Below are positions 1-9,177 of a stretch of DNA of 64,000 nucleotides, piece by piece. The stretch is from Sphingopyxis sp. MSC1_008. GTDB lineage: Bacteria; Pseudomonadota; Alphaproteobacteria; Sphingomonadales; Sphingomonadaceae. How positions within the stretch are numbered: position 1 is the first letter of the stretch; each line of letters opens with the position of its first letter. Location: assembly GCF_023197165.1 (NCBI RefSeq), contig NZ_JALPRD010000004.1, positions 124,001 to 188,000 of the forward strand, written 5' to 3'. Below the pieces are notes generated by a model. That model had not been told where the DNA came from and ran no database searches. It worked only from the letters and a program-made list of their open reading frames with translations. The position numbers and the translations under genes were made by a program.

Positions 1-44
1 GTCGCAGCAAGGCGAGCGGGTGCTTGACTCGAAAAGCCGGATAG

Positions 45-59
45 GAACAAAGGGGGAAC
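45..59. promoter_or_regulatory. LexA (SOS) box upstream of imuA
   Basis: GAAC at 45-48 and GAAC at 56-59 are separated by exactly seven bases. This is the reverse-strand reading of the alphaproteobacterial LexA operator GTTC-N7-GTTC. A possible -35 element (TTGACT) lies at 24-29. The box ends 29 bases before the ATG chosen for imuA, as expected for the SOS-controlled imu cassette. Its position also argues against the longer GTG start at 20, which would put the operator inside the coding region. Confidence 0.8.
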
Positions 60-88
60 GAAGTGCCGCCACCGGGTCTTATGATGTC

Positions 89-820
89 ATGCGCCAATCC
101 GCCGTCCTCGCCGATCTTCGCGCCAAAATTGCGCGAATCGAAGGCGTATGCGCGCGTCACGAGGTTATCCCGTTCGAAATCGACGCCATCGACTCGCGGC
201 TGCCGGGCGGCGGGCTGGCAACGGGCGCGCTCCACGAGATCGCGGGCAGTCCCGAACTTGCCGACGATGCGAGCGCGACGATCTTCCTCGCAGGCATTCT
301 CGCGCGGACCGAGGGACCGGTTTTCTGGTGCCTGCGCTGGCGCGACCTCTTCGCCCCTGCCCTTCATCTCGCGGGTCTTCATCCCGACCGGCTGATCCAT
401 GTCGAGGCGGGCAGCGACACCAATGTGCTGCTCGCGATGGAGGAATGCCTTCGGCATCCCGGCCTGGCCGGCGTCGTCGGCGAGGTCGCCAAATATACGA
501 CCACCGCGTCGAAGCGGCTGCAACTCGCCGCCGAGACATCGGGCGTTCCCGCCTTTCTCTTCCGCCGCGCCTCGAAGACCGGACCGGCAGTCGAAGGCAG
601 CGCGGCGGTGACGCGCTGGCGGATCACCGCGAGCCCGAGCGAGGATCTCGGCATCCCGAGCCTTGGGCGCCCGCGCTGGCGGGTCGATCTTGAACGGGTG
701 CGCGGCGGAAACCCGCATCAATGGATATTGGAGGGGTGCGATGCGACGGGTCGTATCGCTCTTCCTGCCGTACTGGTCGACCGACCGGCTGCGCAGGAAG
801 ACCGGCAAGCCGCGGCCTGA
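89..820 (+). CDS. imuA: ImuA, RecA-like accessory protein of SOS mutagenesis
   Basis: Protein of 243 aa from the ATG at 89. It works with ImuB and DnaE2 in error-prone translesion synthesis, the main damage-induced mutagenesis route in alphaproteobacteria that lack UmuDC. The N-terminal part carries the family pattern 'IDSRLPGGGLATGALHEI', a degenerate RecA-like ATPase core. The reading frame stays open back to a GTG at 20, but a LexA box lies at 45-59, so the ATG at 89 (start MRQSAVLADL) is preferred. The 3' end overlaps imuB by 80 bases, so the two genes are co-transcribed. Expression is very probably LexA-repressed. The identification rests on gene order and on the N-terminal motif; the C-terminus is poorly conserved. 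Confidence 0.93.
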   Translation: MRQSAVLADLRAKIARIEGVCARHEVIPFEIDAIDSRLPGGGLATGALHEIAGSPELADDASATIFLAGILARTEGPVFWCLRWRDLFAPALHLAGLHPDRLIHVEAGSDTNVLLAMEECLRHPGLAGVVGEVAKYTTTASKRLQLAAETSGVPAFLFRRASKTGPAVEGSAAVTRWRITASPSEDLGIPSLGRPRWRVDLERVRGGNPHQWILEGCDATGRIALPAVLVDRPAAQEDRQAAA

Positions 821-2288
821 CGCCGCGCCCGCGCGCCCGCTCGTTACCGCGATCCCCGACCATGGCCGGCGGATCGTCGCGGCGACATGCGGCCAGGCGC
901 GCGCGCTCGGCATAGCGCCCGGCATGACGATCACGAAAGCGCGGGCGTTCGCGCCCGAACTCGATGTCATCGACGCGGAGCCCGAGGCCGATCTCGAAGG
1001 GCTGCGCCGTCTCGCTCTCTGGGCGGGCCGGCGCTATTCGCCGATGGTCGCGCCCGATCCGCCTGACGGAATCTGGCTTGATGTCACCGGCTGCGCGGCG
1101 CTCTTCGGGAGCGAGCGCGCGCTCCTCAAGGATCTCCACCGCCGCATCGCCGCCTTCGGCCTGTCGCTCCAGATCGCGGTGGCCGATACGGCAGGCTGCG
1201 CGCATGCGGTCGCGCGCCATGTCCCTGCGGGCCGCCCGGTGACCGTCGAGCCCGGCGCGCATCGCAAGGCGATCGCGCTGCTGCCGGTCGCGGCGCTTCG
1301 CCTCGCGCCCGCCGATGTCGAGGGCCTTCGGAAGCTCGGCTTCGAGCGCATCGAGCAGCTTATCGGGAGCCCGCGCGGGCCGCTCGCGAAGCGCTTCGGG
1401 CGCGAGCTCCATCGCCGCCTCGACCAGGCGCTCGGAACCCTGCCCGAGCCGATCGAACCGATCTTTCCCGAGGCGCTGCCGCGCGCGCGGCGCGGTTTCA
1501 TGGAGCCGATCGCCACGGCCGAGGCCTTCGCACAGGTCATCGGCGATCTCGCGCGGGATGTCGCCGTCCAGCTCGGCCGCGCCGGCAAGGGCGCGCGGCG
1601 GCTCGATTGCTATTTCCACCGCGTCGATGGCCAGACCCAGGCCGTCCGGATCGGCACCGCGGCCCCGTCGCGCGATGCGGCGCACCTCGCCAAGCTCCTC
1701 GCCGCGAAGATCGAGACCGTCGAACCCGGTCTCGGTATCGAGGCGATGACGCTCGTCGCGCCGCTGATCGAGGATCAGGGCGCGCGCCAGGGGGAAGGTC
1801 TCGCCAGCCTCGCCCGCCGCGGGCCCGATCTTGCCGCGCTCGTCGACGCGCTGGCGAACCGCTTCGGCCAGCGCGGTCTTCACCGGGCGGTGCCTTGTTC
1901 CGGCGCCATGCCCGAGCGCTCGGTCGCGATCGCGCCGGCCCTCGACGGCGGCGCGGGCGCGGCTTGGGCCGACGACCTGCCCCGCCCTTCGCGCATGCTG
2001 GCGCGCCCCGAGCCCGTCGACGTGATCGCTCTCCTTCCTGACGATGCCCCCCGCCTGTTCACCTGGCGCCGCAAGCGCTACCGGGTGACGCACGGCGATG
2101 GTCCCGAGCGCCTCCATGGCGAATGGTGGCGCGACGGCGGGATCGAGGGCGAGACGCCCATGAGCGTGCGCGACTATTATCAGGTCGAGACGGAGGGCGG
2201 CGGGCGCTACTGGCTCTTCCGCCTCGGCGATGGCGTCCATGCCTCGACCGGCTCGATGCGCTGGTTCCTGCATGGAGCCTTCGCTTGA
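741..2288 (+). CDS. imuB: ImuB, inactive Y-family polymerase-like protein
   Basis: Protein of 515 aa starting [17 protein letters not shown], with a GGAGG-type ribosome binding site just before the ATG. ImuB is a Y-family DNA polymerase homologue that acts as a clamp-binding hub for DnaE2 and ImuA. The Y-family fold is visible ('[12 protein letters not shown]' near residue 110), but the acidic residues that bind catalytic metal in Pol IV (the 'SVDEA' stretch) are replaced by 'PDGIW'. This fits the known non-catalytic role. Little-finger and C-terminal regions follow and end at '[14 protein letters not shown]'. The gene overlaps imuA upstream and nearly touches dnaE2 downstream, which gives the standard imuA-imuB-dnaE2 order. 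A long reverse-strand reading frame over the gene is a high-GC shadow. Confidence 0.95.
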   Translation: MRRVVSLFLPYWSTDRLRRKTGKPRPDAAPARPLVTAIPDHGRRIVAATCGQARALGIAPGMTITKARAFAPELDVIDAEPEADLEGLRRLALWAGRRYSPMVAPDPPDGIWLDVTGCAALFGSERALLKDLHRRIAAFGLSLQIAVADTAGCAHAVARHVPAGRPVTVEPGAHRKAIALLPVAALRLAPADVEGLRKLGFERIEQLIGSPRGPLAKRFGRELHRRLDQALGTLPEPIEPIFPEALPRARRGFMEPIATAEAFAQVIGDLARDVAVQLGRAGKGARRLDCYFHRVDGQTQAVRIGTAAPSRDAAHLAKLLAAKIETVEPGLGIEAMTLVAPLIEDQGARQGEGLASLARRGPDLAALVDALANRFGQRGLHRAVPCSGAMPERSVAIAPALDGGAGAAWADDLPRPSRMLARPEPVDVIALLPDDAPRLFTWRRKRYRVTHGDGPERLHGEWWRDGGIEGETPMSVRDYYQVETEGGGRYWLFRLGDGVHASTGSMRWFLHGAFA

Positions 2289-2319
2289 AAATACGGCCAG
2301 CGCCAATGGCCTTAGCCTG

Positions 2320-5300
2320 ATGGCTGACCGGCCCGCCTATGTCGAACTGCAGGTCACCACGCATTTCAGCTTCCTGCGCGGCGCCTCTTCGCCGGGCGAG
2401 CTGTTCGCGGCCGCGGCGCTGCTCGGCCTGCCTGCGCTGGGAATCGTCGACCGCCACAGCGTCGCCGGGATCGTGCGCGCCTGGGACGCCGAGAAGGCGA
2501 CAGGCGTCCGCGCGATCGTCGGCACGCGGCTGGACCTTACCGACGGCACGGCGCTGCTCCTCTATCCGACCGACAGGGCCGCCTACGGGCGCCTGTGCCG
2601 GCTGCTAAGCATAGGCAAGACGCGCGCCGGCAAGGGGGCGTGTCATCTCGAGTGGGCCGATGTCGAGGAATGGAACGAGGGCCTTCTCGCCCTTTTCCTT
2701 CCCGATCGCGCCGACGCCACAACCGAAGCGGCGCTCGCGCGGACGAAGCGCATCTTCGGCGCACGCGCCTATATGGCGCTCACGATCCGCCGCCGTCCCC
2801 GCGATGCTGTGCGGCTGCGCGACCTTGCAGCGATCGCGGCCAGGGCGCGCGTGCCGACGCTCGCGACCAACGATATTCTCTACCATGCGCCCGAGCGCCG
2901 GATGCTTCAGGATGTCGTCACATGCATCCGCGAGAAATGCACGATCGACGCGCTGGGCGACCGGCGCGAGCGCTTCGCCGACCGTTATCTCAAATCGGCG
3001 GCCGAGATGGAGCGGCTCTTTAGCCGCTACCTGGGGGACACGTCGCCCGTCGCGCGGACAGTTGAGTTCGCAGACCGCTGCACCTTCAGCCTCGATGAAC
3101 TGCGCTATCAATATCCCGACGAGATCGGCGGCAGCGGCCGCACGCCGCAGCAGGAACTCGAGCGCCTGACGTGGGAGAAGGCGCCGCAGCGCTACCCCCA
3201 AGGCATCGAAGGCAAGATCCGGGCGCAGCTCGAGCATGAGCTCAAACTGATCGGCCAGCTCGATTACGCCCCATATTTTCTGACGGTGCACGCGATCGTC
3301 GCCGAGGCGCGCCGCCGCGAAATCCTGTGCCAGGGGCGCGGCTCGGCGGCGAACAGCGCGGTCTGTTATGTGCTCGGCATTACCTCGATCGACCCCGTTC
3401 GCTCCGAGCTGCTGTTCGAGCGCTTCGTCAGCGCCGAGCGGCGCGAGCCCCCCGATATCGACGTCGACTTCGAGCATGAACGACGCGAAGAAATCATCCA
3501 GTGGATCTATGAGACCTATGGCCGCACGCGCAGCGCGCTGACCGCGGTGGTCACGCGCTACCGCTCGCGCGGCGCGGTGCGCGAGGTCGGCAAGGCGCTC
3601 GGGCTCAGCGAGGATGTCACCGCCGGGCTCGCGGGCGCGGTGTGGGGCTATAGCCGCGACGGCGTCGAGGAAAAACATGCCGAGGAGCTGAACCTCGACC
3701 TCGGCGACAGACGGCTCGCGCTCACTCTCGAACTCGCGCGCACGCTCATCAATACCCCGCGCCACCTGTCGCAGCATCCGGGCGGGTTCGTGCTGACGCG
3801 CGACCGGCTCGACGAGCTCGTCCCGATCGAACCCGCCGCGATGGAGGACCGGCAGGTCATCGAATGGGACAAGGACGATATCGACGCGCTGGGGTTCATG
3901 AAGGTCGATATTCTCGCGCTGGGCATGCTGAGCTGCATGCGCCGTGCGTTCGAATTTCTGCGCGAGGACAAGGGGATCGAGCATGACCTTGCGACAATCC
4001 CTGCGGAGGATCCCGCGACCTATAAGATGATCCGCAAGGCCGACACGCTCGGCGTGTTCCAGATCGAGAGCCGCGCGCAGATGGCGTCAATCCCGCTGAT
4101 GGCGCCGCGCACCTTCTATGATCTCGTGATCCAGGTCGCGATCGTGCGCCCCGGCCCGATCCAGGGCGACATGGTCCATCCCTATCGCCGCCGCCGCAAC
4201 GGCGAGGAGGCGGTGACCTATCCGACCCCCGAGCTGCGCCGCGTGCTCGAGAAGACATTGGGCGTTCCGCTCTTCCAGGAACAGGCGATGCGCGTCGCGA
4301 TCGAGTGCGCGGGGTTCACGGCGAGCGAGGCCGATCTTCTCCGCCGCGCGATGGCGACCTTCAAGCTCACCGGGGGCGTCAGCCATTTCCGCGACAAGCT
4401 GATCGATGGCATGGTCGCCCGCGGCTATGAGCGCGAATTCGCCGAGAAGACGTTCAAGCAGATCGAAGGCTTCGGCTCCTACGGCTTTCCCGAGAGCCAT
4501 GCGGCGAGCTTCGCGCTCATCGCCTATGCCTCGTCGTGGATGAAATGCCATCATCCCGACGTCTTCTGCGCCGCGCTGCTCAATGCGCAGCCGATGGGCT
4601 TCTATGCGCCGGCGCAGATCGTCCGCGATGCGCGCCAGCATGGCGTCGAGGTGCGGCCGATCGACGTCAACCACAGCCGCTGGGATTGCTCGCTTGAGCC
4701 CACGGAAAGCAAATATCTCGCGGTGCGCCTTGGACTGCGCTTGGTGCGCGGCCTCGCCAATGACGACGGCGCCGCGATCGTCGCCGCGCGCGCCGACACG
4801 CCCTATAGGAGCGCCGAGGAAGTCCAGCGCCGCGCCGGCGTCGGGCGCGGCGCGCTCGACCGGATCGGCGACGCCGATGGTTTCGCCTCGCTCGGAAGCT
4901 CGCGCCGGGAAGGATTGTGGGAAGTGAAGGGCCTTGGGGCTTCCGCCCTTCCCCTCTTCCAGGCCGCCGACGAACGCGCCGGGCGTCTCCAGCGCGAAGC
5001 GCTGGAACCCGAGACGCTGCTCGCGCCGATGGGCGAAGGCGCCGAGGTCGTCGAGGACTACCGGGCCTCGGGCCTGTCGCTTCGCGCGCACCCGCTTGCC
5101 TTCCTTCGCGACGAGCTTCGCGCGCGCAAGATGATCAGCTGCGAGGAATTGCAGACCGTCAAGGACGGACGCTGGATCAATCTCGCGGGCGTCGTGCTCG
5201 TGCGCCAGAAGCCGGGATCGGCGAAGGGCGTGATGTTCATCACGCTCGAGGACGAGACCCATGTCGCCAATCTCGTCGTCTGGACCAAGATTTTCGAGGC

Positions 5301-5634
5301 GAACCGGCGTACCGTGCTCGGCGCCTCGATGATCGGAGTGCGCGGACAGGTTCAGCGCGAAGGCGAGGTTATCCATGTCATCGCGCAGCGGCTCGAGGAC
5401 CTTTCGCCGATGCTCGCGAGCGTCGGCCATCGCCAGGATGTTGCCGACATCTACCGCGTGAGCCGCGCCGATGTCGTGAAGAGCGCGGTCGGCCCCGACC
5501 CGCGCGACCCGAAGACCAAGCCGCTCGGCCGCGACCCTCGCGACATCTACATCCCGGACCTGCGCCTCGGCTCGGGCATCCTGCCCGGCCGCCCGAGCGA
5601 AGGCATCAAGATCAAGCCGAGAGATTTCAGGTAG
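2320..5634 (+). CDS. dnaE2: DnaE2, error-prone DNA polymerase III alpha subunit
   Basis: Protein of 1104 aa and the polymerase of the ImuABC mutasome, which copies damaged templates. The PHP domain begins at the N-terminus ('[16 protein letters not shown]'). The C-family palm carries the catalytic pattern '[11 protein letters not shown]' near residue 380, followed by fingers and tandem HhH regions ('[19 protein letters not shown]'). An OB-fold lies near residues 950-1030 ('[14 protein letters not shown]'). The start at 2320 ([11 protein letters not shown]) fits the family N-terminus. An in-frame ATG at 2272, overlapping the end of imuB, would add 16 residues, and neither start has a strong ribosome binding site. 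The length is normal for DnaE2. It is co-transcribed with imuA and imuB under the LexA box at 45-59. Confidence 0.96.
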   Translation: MADRPAYVELQVTTHFSFLRGASSPGELFAAAALLGLPALGIVDRHSVAGIVRAWDAEKATGVRAIVGTRLDLTDGTALLLYPTDRAAYGRLCRLLSIGKTRAGKGACHLEWADVEEWNEGLLALFLPDRADATTEAALARTKRIFGARAYMALTIRRRPRDAVRLRDLAAIAARARVPTLATNDILYHAPERRMLQDVVTCIREKCTIDALGDRRERFADRYLKSAAEMERLFSRYLGDTSPVARTVEFADRCTFSLDELRYQYPDEIGGSGRTPQQELERLTWEKAPQRYPQGIEGKIRAQLEHELKLIGQLDYAPYFLTVHAIVAEARRREILCQGRGSAANSAVCYVLGITSIDPVRSELLFERFVSAERREPPDIDVDFEHERREEIIQWIYETYGRTRSALTAVVTRYRSRGAVREVGKALGLSEDVTAGLAGAVWGYSRDGVEEKHAEELNLDLGDRRLALTLELARTLINTPRHLSQHPGGFVLTRDRLDELVPIEPAAMEDRQVIEWDKDDIDALGFMKVDILALGMLSCMRRAFEFLREDKGIEHDLATIPAEDPATYKMIRKADTLGVFQIESRAQMASIPLMAPRTFYDLVIQVAIVRPGPIQGDMVHPYRRRRNGEEAVTYPTPELRRVLEKTLGVPLFQEQAMRVAIECAGFTASEADLLRRAMATFKLTGGVSHFRDKLIDGMVARGYEREFAEKTFKQIEGFGSYGFPESHAASFALIAYASSWMKCHHPDVFCAALLNAQPMGFYAPAQIVRDARQHGVEVRPIDVNHSRWDCSLEPTESKYLAVRLGLRLVRGLANDDGAAIVAARADTPYRSAEEVQRRAGVGRGALDRIGDADGFASLGSSRREGLWEVKGLGASALPLFQAADERAGRLQREALEPETLLAPMGEGAEVVEDYRASGLSLRAHPLAFLRDELRARKMISCEELQTVKDGRWINLAGVVLVRQKPGSAKGVMFITLEDETHVANLVVWTKIFEANRRTVLGASMIGVRGQVQREGEVIHVIAQRLEDLSPMLASVGHRQDVADIYRVSRADVVKSAVGPDPRDPKTKPLGRDPRDIYIPDLRLGSGILPGRPSEGIKIKPRDFR

Positions 5635-5715
5635 CGCGTCAATGCCCCCGAGCGGCGAAATACAGCCAATCGGCGCCCGCCTGCCGCCGCCCGCCGACCG
5701 ACCGGACTCGCATTT

Positions 5716-5736
5716 GTTCCCATTATGTTCTATGAT
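5716..5736 (+). promoter_or_regulatory. LexA box and -10 element of a second SOS operon
   Basis: GTTC at 5716-5719, seven bases, then GTTC at 5727-5730 form a perfect alphaproteobacterial LexA operator. It is followed directly by TATGAT at 5731-5736, a near-consensus -10 hexamer. A ribosome binding site (AAGGA) and an ATG at 5765 follow. The box sits where bound LexA would block polymerase, so the downstream run of genes to 8357 is probably one SOS operon. Confidence 0.82.
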
Positions 5737-5764
5737 GGCCGCGACTCGATATAAGGATATTCGC

Positions 5765-6220
5765 ATGAGCAAGATCGTTTCGATCAGGCCCGACATGACT
5801 GGCTGCGCAGCGGAGATCGAGGCCGAGCCCGATCTCGTCGATTTCTTCCTTCCCGGCGGCTTCGTGGAGTCGCTCAACAGCGTGCATATCACCGGTCCGC
5901 AAATGCGAGCGGCCGTGGAGACGATCGCACATATCCCGGTGCGGAGCGACGCGGATATTGCCGAGCACGGCCGTCTGCTTGCTGCTTTTGCAAGCGACTA
6001 TGGGTTCGAGCCGGCAGCCTATGCCGGAATGGCGCTGCACGCCCGCGCCATCGCCATGGACCGCTGGTGCAATCTGCATGATCCCTTCGGCCAGACCAAT
6101 GTCGAAGCCTTTTACGAGGCCGGCGCGCGCGCAAAATTGGTGCGGACCGAAGAGGGGCTCGGCTTCGATCCCGAGGCCTTCGCAGAGCTCATCCGCTTCG
6201 CGACGGAAATCCCCTATTAA
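5765..6220 (+). CDS. Conserved hypothetical protein, first gene of LexA-boxed operon
   Basis: Protein of 151 aa starting MSKIVSIRPD, with an AAGGA ribosome binding site. It has no signal peptide or membrane segment, and I do not recognise a domain. It looks like a compact, mostly helical acidic protein ('EIEAEPDLVDFFLPGGFVES', 'FDPEAFAELIRFATEIPY'). Longer in-frame starts back to 5642 would place the LexA box inside the gene, so 5765 is preferred. It lies 34 bases downstream of the LexA box and 6 bases before the first SRAP gene, so it should be SOS-induced together with the SRAP and AlkB-like genes. The function is unknown; a DNA-damage role is inferred from position only. Confidence 0.75.
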   Translation: MSKIVSIRPDMTGCAAEIEAEPDLVDFFLPGGFVESLNSVHITGPQMRAAVETIAHIPVRSDADIAEHGRLLAAFASDYGFEPAAYAGMALHARAIAMDRWCNLHDPFGQTNVEAFYEAGARAKLVRTEEGLGFDPEAFAELIRFATEIPY

Positions 6221-6226
6221 GCTGGC

Positions 6227-6886
6227 ATGAGCCGTCTCTATACCCTCGCCGCGACCGCAACCGATATCGCCGACCACTTCGGCGCGGGCGGACAGGCCGA
6301 CATGGCAGTGCCCTCCGAAACCGTCGAAGCCTGTCCGGGGCTGGTCGTGCGCGAGGCGAACGGGCACCGCATTCTCAGTCAGATGCTCTGGGGCTTTCCA
6401 CGCCTGACGCGCGAGATGCGGCTGCGCGGCGACCCGCCCGGGCGGATCGGCCTCGTCGCCGACCTCACCAATCCGATGTGGGAGACGATCGTCACCGAGA
6501 CCAAATATCGCTGCCTCATTCCCCTCACCCATTTCGCCAACCCGAACGGGACGCCGGGCGAGAAGACGCGCAGCTGGTTCTCGCTCGAGGGGCAACCAAT
6601 CTTGGCCTGGGCGGGTTTCTGCAAGAACACCGCCGAGTTCGGGCCGGTCTATGCCGGCATGACAATGGACGCGAACGGGGCGATCATGCCGTATAACGAC
6701 CGCATGCCCGTGCTGATCGAACCCCATGAATATGAGCGCTGGCTCCACGGCACGATCAAGGACGTCATTGCCTTCGAGTTCCGGCCCCCGCCCCCATCCG
6801 ACCGCTTCACGGTCGAGCACAGCGACGACCTCTGGCGCAGCGGCAGGCTGCCGCCAACGGCGCGGCCGCAGGCCTCGCTGCTCTGA
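6227..6886 (+). CDS. SRAP-family protein lacking catalytic residues (pseudoenzyme)
   Basis: Protein of 219 aa homologous over its length to the SRAP (YedK/HMCES) fold and to the next gene. It shares 'ADL', 'W.G.P', 'WAGF', 'GPVYAGM', 'DRMPVL' and 'YERWLHG'. SRAP proteins protect abasic sites by crosslinking Cys2 to DNA, helped by an Asn, a Glu and a His. All four are absent here: the second residue is Ser (MSRLY), the 'NN' of the neighbour is Gly75-Leu76, the Glu is Asn105 ('THFANPNG'), and the His is Asn157 ('YNDRMP'). The fold is therefore kept without the crosslinking chemistry. It may bind DNA or regulate its intact neighbour. It lies 6 bases after the preceding gene, in the LexA-boxed operon. 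Confidence 0.9.
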   Translation: MSRLYTLAATATDIADHFGAGGQADMAVPSETVEACPGLVVREANGHRILSQMLWGFPRLTREMRLRGDPPGRIGLVADLTNPMWETIVTETKYRCLIPLTHFANPNGTPGEKTRSWFSLEGQPILAWAGFCKNTAEFGPVYAGMTMDANGAIMPYNDRMPVLIEPHEYERWLHGTIKDVIAFEFRPPPPSDRFTVEHSDDLWRSGRLPPTARPQASLL

Positions 6887-6924
6887 CGGCTTCCCGCCCG
6901 CGCATTTCGTGATAGGCTGACCCC

Positions 6925-7578
6925 ATGTGCAATCTCTACACCGAGCGGAAAAGTGCCGCCGAGGTCGCTGCCCATTTCGGGGTCGACCTCGCGCCTTCGG
7001 GGATGAACCTCCCCGACGAAACGGTGCCCGGCTATCCCGGCATGGTCGTGCGCGAGGCGGAAGGGCGGCGGGTCCTCGAGAAGATGATCTGGGGCTTTCC
7101 CCTGCCGCAAAAGAGCAAGAAGACCGGCCTCCCGATCAAACCGAAGGCAGTGAACAATATCGCCGACCTGTCGAGCTTCATGTGGAAATTCATCGCGGGC
7201 AGGCCCGAGAACCGGTGCATCATTCCGGTGACCGAGTTCGCCGAGGCCGAGGGCCAGCCGGGGTCGAAGACCCGGACCTGGTTCCGCGTCAAGGACGAGC
7301 CGATCTTCGCCTGGGCAGGCATGTGGAAGATGAGCGACGAATGGGGTCCGGTCTATTCGGGCCTGATGACCGACTGCAACGACGCCATTCGGCCCGTGCA
7401 CGACCGGATGCCGGTCCTCCTCATGCCCCGCGATTATGACCGCTGGCTTCATGGCGGCCTCGACGAGGTCGTCGCCTTCCAGGATCGCTGCTTTCCCGAC
7501 GAACTTATCGAGATGGAAAGAACGGCCGATCCGTGGCTTCGCAAGAAGCCCGCACCCGAACAACCCTCTTTCATCTGA
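6925..7578 (+). CDS. SOS response-associated peptidase (SRAP, YedK/HMCES family)
   Basis: Protein of 217 aa with an intact SRAP active site. Cys2 follows the initiator Met (MCNLY), Asn77-Asn78 occur in 'AVNNIADL', Glu107 in 'VTEFAEAEG' and His159 in 'VHDRMPVLL'. Family members form a thiazolidine crosslink between Cys2 and abasic sites in single-stranded DNA and later release themselves. The protein is cytoplasmic. It follows its catalytically empty paralogue by 38 bases and precedes DUF6961 and AlkB-like genes, a context that supports DNA-damage protection. It is probably LexA-regulated through the box at 5716-5730. E. coli YedK is similar in length. Confidence 0.93.
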   Translation: MCNLYTERKSAAEVAAHFGVDLAPSGMNLPDETVPGYPGMVVREAEGRRVLEKMIWGFPLPQKSKKTGLPIKPKAVNNIADLSSFMWKFIAGRPENRCIIPVTEFAEAEGQPGSKTRTWFRVKDEPIFAWAGMWKMSDEWGPVYSGLMTDCNDAIRPVHDRMPVLLMPRDYDRWLHGGLDEVVAFQDRCFPDELIEMERTADPWLRKKPAPEQPSFI

Positions 7579-7587
7579 GCCTGGTCG

Positions 7588-7770
7588 ATGACGCTTTCGC
7601 ACGAACAACATCTTTGGGCCTGCGCGCTCGCGGTCGAGCGGCAGCACGGCGCGCGCGCGCCGGTCTTCGTCGCCGAGCGCATCGGCGCGCTCGTGCTGGC
7701 GGGCGATGTGCCCGGCGTCGAGCGCTGGAAAGCCATCGCCGCGCGCATGGCGAAGCTCGCGCCGCAATGA
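7588..7770 (+). CDS. DUF6961-type small protein
   Basis: Protein of 60 aa starting MTLSHEQHLWACALAVERQHG and ending in 'VERWKAIAARMAKLAPQ'. The layout (an N-terminal 'W..AL.VE..HG', then 'F.AERIG.L', then a 'WKAIAAR' tail) matches the small sphingomonad family I know as DUF6961. Its stop overlaps the AlkB-like start as ATGA (7767-7770), so the two are translationally coupled. It starts 9 bases after the SRAP gene. Its function is unknown. The coupling suggests that it works with, or sets the translation of, the dioxygenase. Confidence 0.8.
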   Translation: MTLSHEQHLWACALAVERQHGARAPVFVAERIGALVLAGDVPGVERWKAIAARMAKLAPQ

Positions 7771-8357
7771 GCGCCGACGCCCCGCTCGCGCAGACCGATC
7801 TTTTTGGCGCCCCCCTGCTGCCGGGCCTTGCGACAGGCGCCGGGTTTCTCACGGAAACCGAAGAAATCGAGCTGATCGCTCATATCGAGGGCGCCGAACT
7901 GACCCCGTTTCGCTTCCAGCAATGGGAGGGCAAAAGGCTGACGCGCTCCTACGGCTGGCACTATGATTTCGAGAAGAGTGCTTTCAGCCGGACCGAAGCG
8001 CTGCCGCCATGGTTGCGGCCGGTCGCCGACCGCGCAGCGCGCTTTGCGAACCTCGCCCCCGAGAGCATCGCACAGGCGCTCCTCATCACCTATGGGCCCG
8101 GGGCCGGCATCGGCTGGCACCGCGACCGCCCGGTGTTCGAACATGTCATCGGCATATCGCTGGGGTCACCCGCGACGATGCGTTTTCGTCGCCGCAAGGC
8201 GGAAAGGTTCGAGCGCTTCGCACTGCCGCTCGCGCCGCGCTCGATCTATCATCTGAAGGATGAGGTGCGGACGGAATGGGAACATAGCATCGCGGCGATG
8301 GACGAACCCCGCTGGTCGATCACGCTACGCACGCTGCGCGATCCTTACGGACCCTGA
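7767..8357 (+). CDS. AlkB-like 2-oxoglutarate/Fe(II) dioxygenase
   Basis: Protein of 196 aa. AlkB-type enzymes oxidatively remove alkyl groups from damaged nucleobases using Fe(II) and 2-oxoglutarate. The double-stranded beta-helix core shows the iron triad His118-x-Asp120 ('GWHRDRP') and His173 ('WEHSIAAM'). The 2-oxoglutarate-binding Arg lies in 'WSITLRTLR'. 'RSYGWHYDF' is the substrate-lid region of the short AlkB-like proteins. It starts at the ATGA overlap with the DUF6961 gene. Longer in-frame extensions upstream are Arg-rich and look non-coding. It is the last gene of the LexA-boxed operon. The alkylation-repair role is inferred from the family, and a tRNA or protein substrate cannot be excluded. 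Confidence 0.92.
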   Translation: MSADAPLAQTDLFGAPLLPGLATGAGFLTETEEIELIAHIEGAELTPFRFQQWEGKRLTRSYGWHYDFEKSAFSRTEALPPWLRPVADRAARFANLAPESIAQALLITYGPGAGIGWHRDRPVFEHVIGISLGSPATMRFRRRKAERFERFALPLAPRSIYHLKDEVRTEWEHSIAAMDEPRWSITLRTLRDPYGP

Positions 8358-8678
8358 CGGCCAGGCCGACGCGCCGCACATCGGCGGGCGCGTAGGCGAC
8401 CGGCGGTGCGTGGGCTGGGCAGGACCGTCCGCGCGGCCCCGTCGATGTGCGAGCCAAGGGAACCTACAACCGGCCAGCCGACTGGCGTGTGGCGACGGTC
8501 GATCATGGATCGCCGCCCTGCCTCCCGCCCCTTCGCCTGCCCGAGCTTTCCGCAGCCCGTCGCATCTCCATTGAACCAGCTTGACCGCGCTCACCGGGCG
8601 AACCAAGGCGAAATCCCCGCCGGTGCGGCAGCGGTGGGCCAGAACCGAAGCCGCGGCGCGGCGCGAGGGAAGAGCGGG
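8358..8678. other. Non-coding gap, 321 bp
   Basis: I see no convincing gene, repeat or strong hairpin between the AlkB-like stop and the DUF1810 start. The open frames present on both strands are Arg/Ala/Pro-rich high-GC artefacts. Confidence 0.5.
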
Positions 8679-9124
8679 ATGCATTCGCAAGAAGGATTAG
8701 AGCGCTTCGTCGAGGCCCAGGAGCCGGTCTATGCCGCGCGCTCGAGGAAATACGCCGCGGCGCCAAGCGCTCGCACTGGATGTGGTTCATCTTCCCGCAG
8801 CTTGCCGGCCTCGGACGAAGCGCGATGGCGCATCGTTATGCCATCTCTTCGATCGAGGAAGCGCGGGCCTATCTCGATCACCCGCTGCTCGGACCCCGTT
8901 ACATCGCCTGCGTCGAGGCGCTTCAGGATCTCGGCAGCAGCGACCCGGTGCCCATCTTCGGCGACACCGACGCCAGAAAGCTTCGCTCCTCGCTCACCCT
9001 GTTCGAGGCGGCGAGCGCGAAGCCGCTGTTCGCGGCGGCGCTCGATCGCTGGTTCGGCGGCGCCCGCGACGAGCGAACGCTCGGCAAGCTTGCCAACGCC
9101 GGCAACGAATATCGCGCGCAATAA
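8679..9124 (+). pseudogene. DUF1810 family protein, frameshifted
   Basis: The start ATG at 8679 gives MHSQEGLERFVEAQEPVYAA, the DUF1810 N-terminus, in one frame. The rest ('ALEEIRRGAKRSHWMWFIFPQ' followed by 'LAGLGRSAMAHRYAISSIEE' and onward) is in another. The join is in the GC run at 8733-8741, where one base appears to be missing relative to an open frame. Restoring one base would give a normal DUF1810 protein of about 148 aa. This may be a true frameshift or a base-calling error in GCGCGC. An internal ATG at 8780 could still give a 114-aa protein. The function of DUF1810 is not established. Confidence 0.8.
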
Positions 9125-9148
9125 AACGGCCCCGGTCGCCCGGGGCCG
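9123..9148 (-). terminator. Rho-independent terminator, mainly leftward
   Basis: A perfect 9-bp stem (9127-9135 pairing with 9140-9148, loop TCGC) is followed on the reverse strand by TTTTATT. It lies between the convergent DUF1810 and DUF2383 genes, so it ends leftward transcription of the 9178-10812 cluster and may act in both directions. Confidence 0.75.
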
Positions 9149-9177
9149 CCGACAGCTGAGCTGCCTGCCGGGACGGA

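Noticed and set aside
624..2306. Long reverse-strand frame opposite imuB (560 aa)
   Set aside because: Arg/Ala/Asp-rich product with no domain, opposite a clear ImuB gene; a codon-position effect of high GC.
4087..5892. Long reverse-strand frame opposite dnaE2 (601 aa)
   Set aside because: Overlaps conserved DnaE2 sequence and has no recognisable motif or ribosome binding site.
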